From Chryseobacterium sp. G0162 (GTDB lineage Bacteria > Bacteroidota > Bacteroidia > Flavobacteriales > Weeksellaceae), in NCBI RefSeq assembly GCF_003815715.1, contig NZ_CP033922.1, positions 1,240,001 through 1,304,000 of the forward strand: a stretch of DNA of 64,000 bases. The letters run 5' to 3'. The position numbers and the translations under genes were made by a program. Within the stretch, counting starts at the first letter, position 1; each line of letters opens with the position of its first letter. The notes beneath the pieces are model-generated. The model was not told the origin of the DNA. It worked only from the letters and a program-made list of their open reading frames with translations, and searched no databases. Below, piece after piece: positions 41,713 to 51,201 of the stretch.

Positions 41713-42558
41713 CTATTTAAGCTTATAAGAACTTCCGTTCCAAAGATAAGTTTTAGAAGAACGTTTTTTCTTCTCCCGGTCTTTATCATCGGTTTCCATA
41801 TCTTCTACTTTCAGGATAAATGCATTAGGTATTCCTCCTTTATCATTAGGAAAAACATATTCTTCACTATGATAGTAAGCTCCGGCATCTCCTATATTCA
41901 TCAACTGTGGAAGGGCAATAAGTTTCTTATCTTTATAAAGAACGTATTGGTCATAAGTTCCAATGCCACATGCTTCTCCTGACACCATTGCCTTTAATGT
42001 AAATTCTACCTCCTGCAACTTATGATTGCTTTCAATACTAAAAGAAGCTGTACTCAACTCTTCCCCTTTTCCCGTATCAAAATACACCTCATCAATCAGC
42101 GTATTGCCTTCCATTACTTTTATTCCTGCAATATTCTGCTTATTGGGTTCATTCAAGTCCTTAATTTTCCTATCTACAGTCTTGGAAAGACCAAAAAGGA
42201 AGTCATAGCCGTTTTTATTACGGTACCCTACGCATAAATTACCTCCCCAAACATATCCTTCAGAAGTAACATCTCCTTTTTGGTAAGAAATCTTATACCA
42301 ATTAGCTCTTCTTTCTCCGAGTTGTAAAACCGGTACCCCTTCTTCTTTTTTAAGGATCATAACCTGCTGATTGCTCTGCAATGAATCCAACATCTGAGCA
42401 TTAACACCTGGTTCTTTTCTGACTCTTGTCCAATCTGTAAAGATCTTCTGATTCTTGTTTTCAGTAAAATTAAAAACACCATCTGCATATACTTCATTTT
42501 CCTGAGCTACAAAAAGTTGTATCATCAGTAAAAATAAAGCAGTCCATAAAGTTTTCAT
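41713..42558 (-). CDS. Exported protein with an SH3b-like domain, function unknown
   Basis: A secreted protein of 281 residues with signal peptide MKTLWTALFLLMIQLFVA. After about 38 residues comes an SH3b-like fold: WTRVRKEPGVNAQMLDSLQS, then KKEEGVPVLQLGERRANWYK and GYVWGGNLCVG. The rest is beta-rich, with a pair of cysteines (GEACGIGTYDQYVLY) and a Lys/Arg-rich tail before KTYLWNGSSYKLK. SH3b domains often bind peptidoglycan or peptides; no enzyme domain is seen. It lies 18 bases after prmA on the same strand. Confidence 0.7.
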   Translation of the reverse strand: MKTLWTALFLLMIQLFVAQENEVYADGVFNFTENKNQKIFTDWTRVRKEPGVNAQMLDSLQSNQQVMILKKEEGVPVLQLGERRANWYKISYQKGDVTSEGYVWGGNLCVGYRNKNGYDFLFGLSKTVDRKIKDLNEPNKQNIAGIKVMEGNTLIDEVYFDTGKGEELSTASFSIESNHKLQEVEFTLKAMVSGEACGIGTYDQYVLYKDKKLIALPQLMNIGDAGAYYHSEEYVFPNDKGGIPNAFILKVEDMETDDKDREKKKRSSKTYLWNGSSYKLK

Positions 42559-42576
42559 GTTTGTTATTTCGTTTTT

Positions 42577-43404
42577 TTATTTTTCAAGCAGTAAGCTTAC
42601 CCATTCTTCTCTCTGTAGCTGTTTTTTTAAGGTAAGACCACTTTCTTTGCACACTTCAAGAATATCATCTACATCAAAGAAACAAAGTCCTGAAAGCAAT
42701 AATTTTCCACCTTCATTCAACACAGACACATACGTTGGAATATCTGAGATCAGAATATTTCTGTTGATGTTGGCTAAAATGATGTCGAAATTTTCGTTTC
42801 CTAGATTATCTGCTGCTCCCTGCTCAATTTCCAATTCAACGCTATTTCTTGTTGCATTTTCTTTTGAATTTTCTACAGACCATTCATCAATATCGATGGC
42901 TTTTGTATCTCCGGCTCCTTGTTGTTTAGCGTAAATAGCCAATACGGAAGTTCCACATCCCATATCCAATACTTTCTTTCCATTGAAATCAATATCCATC
43001 ATTTGCTGGATCATCAGGTGGGTAGTAGGATGATGCCCTGTTCCGAATGACATTTTAGGCTGAATAATGATCTCGTGCATTCCCGGTACAGACTCATGGA
43101 ATTCTGCTCTGATGAGTACTTTATCATCAATATTGATGGGTGAAAAGTTCTTTTCCCACTCTTCATTCCAGTTGATATTCGGCATTTCTTCAAAAGAGTA
43201 CTCGATTTTTACATTTTCATTTTCAAAGATCGGAAGTGCTTTAAGCTGATCTTCATTAAATAAATCGGTCTGGATATATCCTAAAATTCCGTGAATTTCT
43301 TCTGTAAAGCTGTCAAAACCTATTTCAATAAGCTCTGCCATTAATATCTCGTTCCAAGGTTGCAATGGAGAAATCTTGAAATTGAATTCTAAATAATTTT
43401 GCAT
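42577..43404 (-). CDS. prmA: Ribosomal protein L11 methyltransferase
   Basis: It methylates lysines and the N-terminus of ribosomal protein L11. The 275-residue protein has an N-terminal substrate-binding domain and a SAM-dependent Rossmann domain. SAM motif I is VLDMGCGTSVLAIYAKQQGA, and the catalytic signature is ILANINRNIL, close to NPPY-like blocks of PrmA. FGTGHHPTTHLMIQ is the diagnostic PrmA stretch. The start at MQNYLEF was chosen because a TATTTTTG box at 43420-43427 overlaps the earlier TTG. Confidence 0.94.
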   Translation of the reverse strand: MQNYLEFNFKISPLQPWNEILMAELIEIGFDSFTEEIHGILGYIQTDLFNEDQLKALPIFENENVKIEYSFEEMPNINWNEEWEKNFSPINIDDKVLIRAEFHESVPGMHEIIIQPKMSFGTGHHPTTHLMIQQMMDIDFNGKKVLDMGCGTSVLAIYAKQQGAGDTKAIDIDEWSVENSKENATRNSVELEIEQGAADNLGNENFDIILANINRNILISDIPTYVSVLNEGGKLLLSGLCFFDVDDILEVCKESGLTLKKQLQREEWVSLLLEK

Positions 43405-43419
43405 GTGAATAATTTGCTG

Positions 43420-43427
43420 CAAAAATA
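43420..43427 (-). promoter_or_regulatory. Promoter -7 box of prmA
   Basis: The minus strand reads TATTTTTG, a full TAnnTTTG match, 15 bases before the chosen ATG. Confidence 0.5.
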
Positions 43428-43580
43428 CTAATGTTATTACGGTTAAAAAAATGGAAAGGGTAAGTTTTGGGTAAAGCTGAAAGATTTTGGGTTCCGTTTA
43501 TTGGAATAAGGCTTTCTTCTCTTGATTTTTTATCTCTTGCAGATTGTACTGATAACGCAGATAAAAAGGTGTTTGTTTTA

Positions 43581-43655
43581 TTTAGGTTTTGGCTAAAGCC
43601 ATTGGAATTTGACATTATAAAGAAAGCGGACTAAAGTCCGCTTCTATTGAATTTC
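43581..43655 (+). repeat. Dispersed double-hairpin repeat, copy C
   Basis: TTTAGGTTTTGGCTAAAGCC, then after about 26 bases AGCGGACT-AA-AGTCCGCT and TCTATTGAATTT. Organisation is identical to copies A and B. CAGATT-like words precede it at 43530-43570, as CAGATT words follow copy A. Confidence 0.75.
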
Positions 43656-43728
43656 TTTGTGTATAATTTAAAATTGGATAGAATTGTTTTATGACAACTT
43701 TAACCCCTTGAATTTTAAACTTTACTTC

Positions 43729-44442
43729 TTATGGATTGGTAGAGAAAATAGAACCATTAGCAATTAGCGCTCTTCTGTTCATTTTCAGGATATCTCTTAC
43801 CCATTCTGCGAAGTCTTCAGGCTGTAATACTTTGTCTGGATTTCCGTCTGTAAGTCCGCCCTGGATACTCATGTCAGAAGCAATCGTACTTGGCGTCAAT
43901 GTGATTACACGGATGTTTTGTTTTCTCCATTCTGCCATCATTGATTGAGATAAAGAAACGACAGCTGCTTTTGAAGCGGCATAGGCAGACATATTTGGAC
44001 CTCCTTTTAATCCTGCAGTAGAAGCAACATTCACGATATCTCCTTCTCCTTTAGCTTTCATAAATGGATGAACTGCTTTAGCAGCATAGTACACTCCAAA
44101 TAAATTAGTTTTAATCACCTGCTCCCAAGTTTCAGACGGCATCTCTTCAATAGTTCCGAAATCTCCGATTCCCGCATTGTTCACAAGGATATCTACTCCG
44201 CCTAGTTTTTCAGCTAAAGTTTCAATTCCTGCTTTTACCGCTGCTTCATCATCAATAGAGAATATTGCATATGCAGAGTTTACTCCTAGTTTTTGGATTT
44301 CGTCAACTGTATTTTTAAGATTTTCTTCATTTCTTCCTGTAATGGCAACGTTCACTCCTTCATTCGCCAAAGCCAGTGCTACAGCTTTTCCTAGTCCTCT
44401 TCCACCACCTGTTACGATGGCATTTTTTCCATTTATATTCAT
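43729..44442 (-). CDS. SDR-family oxidoreductase, FabG-like 3-oxoacyl reductase type
   Basis: A classical short-chain dehydrogenase of 237 residues. The NAD(P) motif is VTGGGRGLGKAVALAL; the structural NNAG is in ILVNNAGIGDF; catalytic residues appear as NVASTAGLKGG and YAASKAAV (Tyr-x3-Lys). The substrate is unknown. The similarity to FabG is typical of the whole family. The start was placed at MNINGKN because the promoter box TAACTTTG at 44464-44471 overlaps the alternative TTG. Confidence 0.9.
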   Translation of the reverse strand: MNINGKNAIVTGGGRGLGKAVALALANEGVNVAITGRNEENLKNTVDEIQKLGVNSAYAIFSIDDEAAVKAGIETLAEKLGGVDILVNNAGIGDFGTIEEMPSETWEQVIKTNLFGVYYAAKAVHPFMKAKGEGDIVNVASTAGLKGGPNMSAYAASKAAVVSLSQSMMAEWRKQNIRVITLTPSTIASDMSIQGGLTDGNPDKVLQPEDFAEWVRDILKMNRRALIANGSIFSTNP

Positions 44443-44463
44443 AGTGTAATACTTTTCGTAAGA

Positions 44464-44471
44464 CAAAGTTA
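44464..44471 (-). promoter_or_regulatory. Promoter -7 box of the SDR gene
   Basis: The minus strand reads TAACTTTG, a full TAnnTTTG match, 22 bases before the ATG. Confidence 0.6.
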
Positions 44472-44739
44472 CGAAAGAACATTTTTATGGAATGGAAAGA
44501 AAGGAGATTTAATAGTTTTTTAATGGTTTTCAGAGGAATATTGAAAACTTAGGTTTTACTAAAGGCAAAAAAGTCTAAAACACTTAAGCAAAATAGAAGT
44601 TATTATGACACTTAAGTTTTATAAAATCATAGATTTTATCTTATGTGAACTTTTATCCAAAATTGTACAAATCTTTACTATTCTAAAACAGCAAAATAAT
44701 CTTTTGGGACTTTTGTGGTTTAAACTCTTCAACATAAAT
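44472..44739. other. Gene-free stretch
   Basis: AT-rich, no ORF. The word ACACTTAAG occurs twice (about 44579 and 44609), followed by TTTTATCTTATGTGAACTTT. The latter resembles an intergenic word common in flavobacteria (from memory). Nothing functional is evident. Confidence 0.4.
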
Positions 44740-44772
44740 CCAAAATAAAACCGGCTCATAGACAACCGGTTT
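44740..44772 (-). terminator. Intrinsic terminator of the phosphoesterase/SusCD operon
   Basis: On the minus strand AAACCGG and CCGGTTT flank an 11-base loop, followed by TATTTTGG. Confidence 0.75.
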
Positions 44773-44810
44773 ATAAATCTAAAAAAATTATAGTAAAAAA
44801 ATGAAAAGGC

Positions 44811-46400
44811 TTAAGGAATCTGGATGGCATTCTGTACTTCAAATTCTTCTGAAGCTGAGAATTGATTTCCATACATGTCTACGGCTCTCACCTCAACTTT
44901 ATGCTTTCCTAAGGCTAGTTTTTTAGGAAAATCTGCTTCCCAGATATGTTTTGACATTTCAGGATTGGAAGGTCTTCTTCCCTGTAGAATTTTCTCTGTA
45001 GTATCCCATTTAAAAACGGAAAGAGCAAAATTTGGATCTATAGTTTCATCATATTCCATTTCTTCCCATTTGCCATTGTCTATTCTGTATTCCACTTTGT
45101 CTTTTTTGCTTCCCATGAAAAAGTTAGCCAACACTTTTGCAGAAGTTTTTGACGGGAACGGAATTACTTTCGGAACATACAATTTGATCTGATAATCATC
45201 CGGTTTTCCGGCAGTCTTATATTTTACTTTGTATTGATTATCAGTGAAACTGATAAATGAATAGCCTTTTGCAGTTCCGTCTCTCATGGTTGAAGTAGGA
45301 AGCCCAGCTTCATCAGCCGTTCCGGAATACCAATCTCCGCAAGTGGTTCCTACGTTATACTCATGCAGTTCTTTGATCCCATTCCAACCTGCTTTTTTTC
45401 CGTAGAAAATTTGTTGCTGAATATGAGTATGAGCTGACAAAAGCAATACATTCTGGAAAGGATTCAGGAAATCGAATAATTTCTGACGGTCTGCATTTCT
45501 GAAACTATCTTCGTTATTATGCTCCAGCGGAATATGGAAAGACACTACGATCAATTTGTTTTTATCAACCAATTTTAAATCGTTTTCGATGAACTGAAGC
45601 TGATCTTCACGGAAGCCACCCCAATATCCTTTTCCGTCTCTTGGATCAGGATACAGAATATCATCTAAAATAATGAAGTGTACATTTCCGTAGTTGAATG
45701 AGTAATTGGCAGGGCCAAAATTGGATTCAAAAGTTTCATCTGAAAATTGATCTTCTTTAGCATCATAGTTCATGTCATGGTTCCCCATTACATTATACCA
45801 AGGCAATCCTACTTCCTTCATTACATCAGCATAAGGTTTCTGCAGGCTAAGGTTATCTCCTACCAAATCTCCTAAACTGATTCCTAATACCGCATTCTTT
45901 TTGGTATTTTTCACCTCGTTTACGATTCCTCTTTTAAAATAATCCAATTCTTTTTCTGTATAAGGCTGTGGATCTCCAAAAACCAGAATATCAAAGTTTT
46001 TGTTTTCATTCTGTTTGTAAAGTGGGAAATTCAATTCTTTAGGAAGTTCACCTGTTGGAGCAACACCTTTATATTTAAAATCTGCCGGAGAACCTTTGGG
46101 TTTGTGATGGTAATAGAACTGTGGCAGATTATTGCTGTTTAAAGCAGTTTGATATCCTGATGGTTTGATAACAAAAATTGTCTGATCTTCCTGAACTGGC
46201 AGACTGTAACGTCCATTTTTATCGGTTAATACCACCTGAATACCATTGGAAACTGCTACCCCTTCAATTCCTTTTTCGCGGTTTTCTTTCTTTTGGTTCT
46301 TGTTACTGTCTTCATATACATATCCTGAAACAGAAGACTGGGAAAAAGCCATTGCTGATACCAGCATGCATGGCATTAAAAGTTTTATATTGATACTCAT
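44811..46400 (-). CDS. Calcineurin-like phosphoesterase with N- and C-terminal accessory domains, exported
   Basis: A 529-residue exported metallophosphoesterase with signal peptide MSINIKLLMPCMLVSAMAFS. The N-terminal domain (about 20-110) is a SdrD/B-like or carboxypeptidase-like fold: SGYVYEDSNKNQKKENREKG, then GRYSLPVQEDQ. The phosphoesterase core shows VFGDPQPYT, GISLGDLVGDN, VMGNHDMNYD, VSFHIPLEHNNED and LSAHTHIQQQ, the complete set of two-metal ligands. The C-terminal calcineurin-like-associated domain follows, ending in VDMYGNQFSASEEF. It is 24 bases after the SusD-like gene, so all three act together, probably releasing phosphate from a ligand captured by SusC/SusD. Confidence 0.92.
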   Translation of the reverse strand: MSINIKLLMPCMLVSAMAFSQSSVSGYVYEDSNKNQKKENREKGIEGVAVSNGIQVVLTDKNGRYSLPVQEDQTIFVIKPSGYQTALNSNNLPQFYYHHKPKGSPADFKYKGVAPTGELPKELNFPLYKQNENKNFDILVFGDPQPYTEKELDYFKRGIVNEVKNTKKNAVLGISLGDLVGDNLSLQKPYADVMKEVGLPWYNVMGNHDMNYDAKEDQFSDETFESNFGPANYSFNYGNVHFIILDDILYPDPRDGKGYWGGFREDQLQFIENDLKLVDKNKLIVVSFHIPLEHNNEDSFRNADRQKLFDFLNPFQNVLLLSAHTHIQQQIFYGKKAGWNGIKELHEYNVGTTCGDWYSGTADEAGLPTSTMRDGTAKGYSFISFTDNQYKVKYKTAGKPDDYQIKLYVPKVIPFPSKTSAKVLANFFMGSKKDKVEYRIDNGKWEEMEYDETIDPNFALSVFKWDTTEKILQGRRPSNPEMSKHIWEADFPKKLALGKHKVEVRAVDMYGNQFSASEEFEVQNAIQIP

Positions 46401-46424
46401 TTTTTATTTTTTTATTGGTTATAC

Positions 46425-47876
46425 TTATTTACTCCACCAAACTTTTACATTGATATCATCGCCTCCCATCTGCTGAACTGCAGCCTGGTAGTTATCTTTA
46501 TTCAGTACTCTGGTATTCGTTGGGTACATTAATCGCTGGGGAAGATTTCCACCATTTAAAAGACCTCCGTTGTTAGGAAGTTCCGGGAATCCTGTTCTCC
46601 TTTTTTCAAACCATTGCTGCTGATCTACAAAGAATAAAGCGACATATTTCTGAAGCATAATTTTCTTCATATCTCCGGTTCCAAATGCTACCACCGGATT
46701 ATCAAAGTAATTGGCCGGAACTACAGCTCCCCATTGTTCAATAGCAGCTTTTACTCCGTTTTCATAATAGGTTTTTGCACTTCCTTGTATCACTCCTTTG
46801 AATGCTAATTCAGATAATGTAAACTGAAGTTCTGCATAAGGATACACTAAAATTTTCAATGGTGCTTTTGCCAGGTTTTGATTAAGATTGGATGGCTGGT
46901 AATTAAATACAGTTCCAAATTTATATCCTGATGGTGCTCCTAAATATCCTATATTATTATTGTTTGGATCTTTTGCCTGCGAAAAGAACATAGCCATACG
47001 AGGATCATTATTAGCTTTCAGCGTTTCTACAAAAAATTCTGAAGCAGCTCTACCTGTAGTAAAATCCTGAGGTCTTGCAATAGGCGTCATTAAAGGAAAA
47101 ATCCCTGTTATATCTACTTTTACCCCATCTGCATTACTTTGAAAAATAGGATATGTTGTTGGATTGCTAATAATCTCCTGAATTCTTGCCTTCACGTTCA
47201 CTTCTCCATCCTTACTCAAGATTCTGATCAACAATCTCAAAGAAAGAGAATTACAGAATTTTTTCCAGCCTAGAATTCCGTTGGCAGCATCTGTATCTGC
47301 TTTAAAGAACAAATCTCCCCCGGTAAGTGCTTTATTAGCAACAAAAAGAGAGTTTGCTGTTTTTAAATCATCCAATAACTTGATATAAATATCCTTTTGT
47401 CTGTCAAATTTCGGATACATGATTTTGTCATCCAGCTGTGAAGCTTCAGAAAAGGGAATATCTCCATAGGTATCCGTAAGATTAGAGTAAATCCAGGCAT
47501 TCAGTACCATCGAAATAGCCTGGTAGTTTTTATCACCTTCAGAAATGGCTGCCTTCTTAAGATCATCCACCTGTTTAAGCCATCGGTAAGAATTGTCCCA
47601 AAAACCGTTTCCAGTTTTTTCTGTTAAATAGTAACGGCTCAATGAATTTCCTTCATTGGGAAAATCTAAAGAAACCTGCATAAGATCAAAGGTTAGATCA
47701 TTAGCTCTATTGTACCCTACTGCAGACATATTGTACTGAATAGGAACCAGCAAGGCACTGGCAACCGGTACATTAATTCTACTTGTATCTTTATTGATCT
47801 CATCAAGACTTCTGTCACACGAAACAGTACTGCCCATAAGAGCAAGAAATGAAGATATATAGATTAACTTTTTCAT
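46425..47876 (-). CDS. SusD/RagB-like nutrient-binding outer-membrane lipoprotein
   Basis: A surface lipoprotein of 483 residues. The lipobox is ALMGSTVSC (Cys at about 20). The fold is helix-rich with the SusD-like TPR pattern: YQAISMVLNAWIYSNLTDTY, GDIPFSEASQLDDK, and the C-terminal part QQWFEKRRTGFPELPNNGG typical of the SusD-like group with PF12771-type sequence. It forms the lid on the neighbouring SusC-like transporter gene, 11 bases away. The ligand is unknown; the downstream phosphoesterase suggests a phosphorylated compound. Confidence 0.92.
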   Translation of the reverse strand: MKKLIYISSFLALMGSTVSCDRSLDEINKDTSRINVPVASALLVPIQYNMSAVGYNRANDLTFDLMQVSLDFPNEGNSLSRYYLTEKTGNGFWDNSYRWLKQVDDLKKAAISEGDKNYQAISMVLNAWIYSNLTDTYGDIPFSEASQLDDKIMYPKFDRQKDIYIKLLDDLKTANSLFVANKALTGGDLFFKADTDAANGILGWKKFCNSLSLRLLIRILSKDGEVNVKARIQEIISNPTTYPIFQSNADGVKVDITGIFPLMTPIARPQDFTTGRAASEFFVETLKANNDPRMAMFFSQAKDPNNNNIGYLGAPSGYKFGTVFNYQPSNLNQNLAKAPLKILVYPYAELQFTLSELAFKGVIQGSAKTYYENGVKAAIEQWGAVVPANYFDNPVVAFGTGDMKKIMLQKYVALFFVDQQQWFEKRRTGFPELPNNGGLLNGGNLPQRLMYPTNTRVLNKDNYQAAVQQMGGDDINVKVWWSK

Positions 47877-47887
47877 TTTTTTTGATT

Positions 47888-50863
47888 TTAAAATTTAACA
47901 TTTAACTGGAAACCAATAGTTCTTGCCTGAGGTAACTGACCCATCTCAACTCCCGGGGTAATGGTAGAATCATCCAAAGTAGCCGCTTCCGGATCGAATA
48001 ATGGGAACTTTGTCCACATCCAAAGATTTCTTCCGAATACAGCAAGGGTAATATCTGTAAGCTTTAAAGGCTCAACAATTGATTTCGGGAAAGAATAAGA
48101 GATTCTGGCATCTCTCAACTTAAGGAATGAAGTATCAAATGAATTGGTTTCCACGTTTGCTCTTCTGTAGTAATCTCCATAATAAGTAGCAACAGGAATC
48201 CCTTTTGTATTAGGTGAAAAGCTTCCATCAGGATTCTGAACCACTCCCTGGCCAACGATTAAACCGCCCGGGTTATCTCTTCCCACAAGGGTATGGGTAA
48301 GTTTCCCCTGTTCAGACATCTTGTGATGGGAGTGAGAGTAAGCAATTCCTTTGTACTGACCGTCAAAAGAGAAACTCACTGTAATATTTTTGTATTTGAA
48401 TTCATTCTGAAGACCTGCCCTCCACTTCGGATAAGCATTTCCTATTTTTTTCATTTCGGTAGACTTCGCGGTTAAACCATCTTTTGCATCATAGATAACC
48501 TGACCATCCGGTGAATACAATAACCCTGCACCATACATATCTCCCAGAGAACCGCCTACTATAGCATCATAGAACACTACACCTCCTATACTTCCCATGG
48601 TATAAGGTTTTCCGTTATATTCTTCCGGAAGGGAAAGGATCTTGTTTCGGTTCATAGACCAGTTTGCACTTACATTCCATGAGAAGTTTTTGTTCTTGAT
48701 TGGATAAGCATTTAAAGTCATTTCAATTCCTCTGTTTCTCAATTCACCAGCATTGATAATTCTTTTATTATATCCTGTTTCATACAACATTGGAATAATG
48801 ATAGACTGATCTTTAGAGTTATTCTGATACGCTGTAAAATTGAAAGTCAACCTGTTTTTAAGAAGAGTAAAGTCCATACCTCCTTCAATATTGGTAATCA
48901 TTTCAGGTTTCAGGTTTGGATTTGGATATAGCAGCGGAGATTCTACAGACCCAACGAAACCGCTATTTTCATAATACTTGTCCAGCATATAAGTATAAGT
49001 ATCGTTCCCTACTTTAGACCATGATAATCTTAGTTTCCAGAAGTTTAAATTATCTGATTTTAGCTTAAAAATATCCGATAATATAAAAGATGATGATACA
49101 GAAGGATAAAAATATGATCTGTTATGAGCAGGAAGTGTACTGCTCCAATCATTTCTGGCTGTAACATCCAGGAAAATCATGTCTTTATAGCTGAAGTTAG
49201 CCAATGCATATGCACTGTTTACCTGATTATCATTAGGCTTTGGCAATTTGTATTCTACCTGCAGAGCATTAGAAAGCTGGTAAAGCCCTGCTTTGTTAAG
49301 TCCGTTTCCTCTGTAATCATTCATGGTATATTCATGATACCTGATATTTCCTCCAGCTGAAGCTGTTATCCCAATGTTACCGAATTTATTTTTATAGGTG
49401 AATAAAACATCATTATTCAGATCCATGTATCGGATGTACTGTTCCCTGTAATATCCTTTCGCATAGTTGGCAGAGCTCCATGGTCTTCTTTGGGTACGGA
49501 GTTCATTATTCCATTCTAAACCTGTTTTATAGGCTACATCAAGGTTTTTTGCCAATTGATAGCTGACATTAATATTTCCGGTAATTGTTTTCTTATTGGT
49601 TCCGTTCAGGTTTTCATAGGCAATCAGATAAGGATTGTCGATATAAGAGCTGAAAGGGTGAATCTGATCTACCTGATCCTGTCCTTTCTTCCAGATAGGT
49701 CTGTACCAGGCAAGATCTACGTTTGGATTCTGGAAAATCATAAAATAGGAGATCGACTGGTTGTTATATCCCGTTGCAGGAAGGTTATCACTTTTCGTCT
49801 GGCTAAAGTTAATCTTAGTTCCTATTTTCAGTCTGCTGCTTAGTTTATGGTCTAAGGATAAAGCCACGTTGAATCTGTCCAGGCCTGTATTAGGCATCAT
49901 CCATTCATTTTTCAGATAACTGAGTGATGTCCTGAAAGCTGTAGTTTCATTGGAATGTTCTACAGATAAGCTATTTGAATAATTAGATCCTACCTGCCAA
50001 AAATCTTTAATATTATTTTTATAAGGTCTCCAAAGCTGTCTTTCTAAACTTTGACCTTCTCGGTTGGGATCATATTGAAAATAATATTGTCCGTCAAACT
50101 TCGGTCCGAAAGCACTACTGGTAGAACCTGTATTCACCCCATCAGGAGATGCATTATAAGAGTAATAATAATTCCCGTTTTTATCTCTCTGCTGAGTTCC
50201 CTGCCCGTATTCATATTGATAATCCGGCCATTTCAATACGGAATCATAACTTGAATAAGAATTGAAGGCAACCTGAACCCTTCCTTTTTTACTTTTTCCG
50301 GATTTGGTCGTAATCATAATGGCTCCTCTTGAGCCTCTTGAACCGTATAAGGCTGATGCTGTAGGTCCTTTAAGGATAGAGATAGATTCAATATCATCAG
50401 GATTAATGCTATTAAAACTGTCTCCGTAATCAATAGGTAAATCCCCTCCTGAACCTGCTCCATAAGCCGCTGTGCCGGTTCCTGTTTTTTTTCCACTCAA
50501 AGGAACGCCGTCCACCACAATTAAAGCATCATTATTCCCCATATTCATAGAAATATCTCCACGAAGGGTGATACGGCTTGTACCCAAAGGTCCCGCTCCG
50601 GCGGTCTGAATCTTTAATCCAGCTACTTTCCCTTCTAACGCCTGTGCCCAGTTATTATTTTGGGTTCTTAGAATTTCTTCTGAGGTAACTGTCTGGGTAG
50701 AATACCCTAAAGACTTATCATGCCTTTTAATTCCCAAAGCGGTCACAACTACTTCGTCAAGTCCTTTAATAGTGTCTTTTTTAGCTTTTTGCTGAGCGGT
50801 CAGATTGGCGCTGAATAATCCTAACAGCGACAAAACCAACAACTTTTGTGTCTCTTTACGCAT
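47888..50863 (-). CDS. SusC/RagA-family TonB-linked outer-membrane transporter
   Basis: A TonB-dependent transporter of 991 residues. After a signal peptide (ending NLTAQ) the usual carboxypeptidase-like N-terminal extension is missing; the TonB box region GLDEVVVTALGIKR starts at about residue 33. The plug has LEGKVAGLKIQTAGAG, ALIVVDGVPLSG and ILKGPTASALYGSRGSRGAI, the SusC hallmark. The barrel fills the rest and closes with ARTIGFQLNVKF. It pairs with the SusD-like gene and, with the phosphoesterase, forms a small uptake locus. A TAATTTTG box lies just upstream at 50880-50887. Confidence 0.94.
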   Translation of the reverse strand: MRKETQKLLVLSLLGLFSANLTAQQKAKKDTIKGLDEVVVTALGIKRHDKSLGYSTQTVTSEEILRTQNNNWAQALEGKVAGLKIQTAGAGPLGTSRITLRGDISMNMGNNDALIVVDGVPLSGKKTGTGTAAYGAGSGGDLPIDYGDSFNSINPDDIESISILKGPTASALYGSRGSRGAIMITTKSGKSKKGRVQVAFNSYSSYDSVLKWPDYQYEYGQGTQQRDKNGNYYYSYNASPDGVNTGSTSSAFGPKFDGQYYFQYDPNREGQSLERQLWRPYKNNIKDFWQVGSNYSNSLSVEHSNETTAFRTSLSYLKNEWMMPNTGLDRFNVALSLDHKLSSRLKIGTKINFSQTKSDNLPATGYNNQSISYFMIFQNPNVDLAWYRPIWKKGQDQVDQIHPFSSYIDNPYLIAYENLNGTNKKTITGNINVSYQLAKNLDVAYKTGLEWNNELRTQRRPWSSANYAKGYYREQYIRYMDLNNDVLFTYKNKFGNIGITASAGGNIRYHEYTMNDYRGNGLNKAGLYQLSNALQVEYKLPKPNDNQVNSAYALANFSYKDMIFLDVTARNDWSSTLPAHNRSYFYPSVSSSFILSDIFKLKSDNLNFWKLRLSWSKVGNDTYTYMLDKYYENSGFVGSVESPLLYPNPNLKPEMITNIEGGMDFTLLKNRLTFNFTAYQNNSKDQSIIIPMLYETGYNKRIINAGELRNRGIEMTLNAYPIKNKNFSWNVSANWSMNRNKILSLPEEYNGKPYTMGSIGGVVFYDAIVGGSLGDMYGAGLLYSPDGQVIYDAKDGLTAKSTEMKKIGNAYPKWRAGLQNEFKYKNITVSFSFDGQYKGIAYSHSHHKMSEQGKLTHTLVGRDNPGGLIVGQGVVQNPDGSFSPNTKGIPVATYYGDYYRRANVETNSFDTSFLKLRDARISYSFPKSIVEPLKLTDITLAVFGRNLWMWTKFPLFDPEAATLDDSTITPGVEMGQLPQARTIGFQLNVKF

Positions 50864-50879
50864 TTCCTTTTTGTTTGCG

Positions 50880-50887
50880 CAAAATTA
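50880..50887 (-). promoter_or_regulatory. Promoter -7 box of the SusC/SusD operon
   Basis: The minus strand reads TAATTTTG, a full TAnnTTTG match, 16 bases before the start codon. Confidence 0.5.
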
Positions 50888-51135
50888 AAACGACATTATG
50901 AGTATGATTTTAACAACATTTTAACGTTTATTAAATGTTCATTGAATAATATATTAAGTATTTCTTAACAATATTAGGCAAAACCCTAACTCACAACCAC
51001 TTAATAAATTAAGAATTTTTAACACTATTTTCAATTTCCGCTTATTTGTGTATCTTTATTGTCTTGCCCTGAGATAATATAAGATCAAACAATTGAATAC
51101 ATTGATTTTATGATCCTTACAAATAAGAACTTTTA

Positions 51136-51169
51136 TACAACAAAAGCCTGCCCTTGAAAGGACAGACTT
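51136..51169 (-). terminator. Intrinsic terminator of the glycerophosphodiesterase gene
   Basis: On the minus strand AAGTCTGTCC and GGGCAGGCTT form a stem with two G-U pairs, then TTTGTTG. Confidence 0.75.
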
Positions 51170-51201
51170 TAGAAAATTATGGGTTGTTATTTTGCTTACT
51201 G

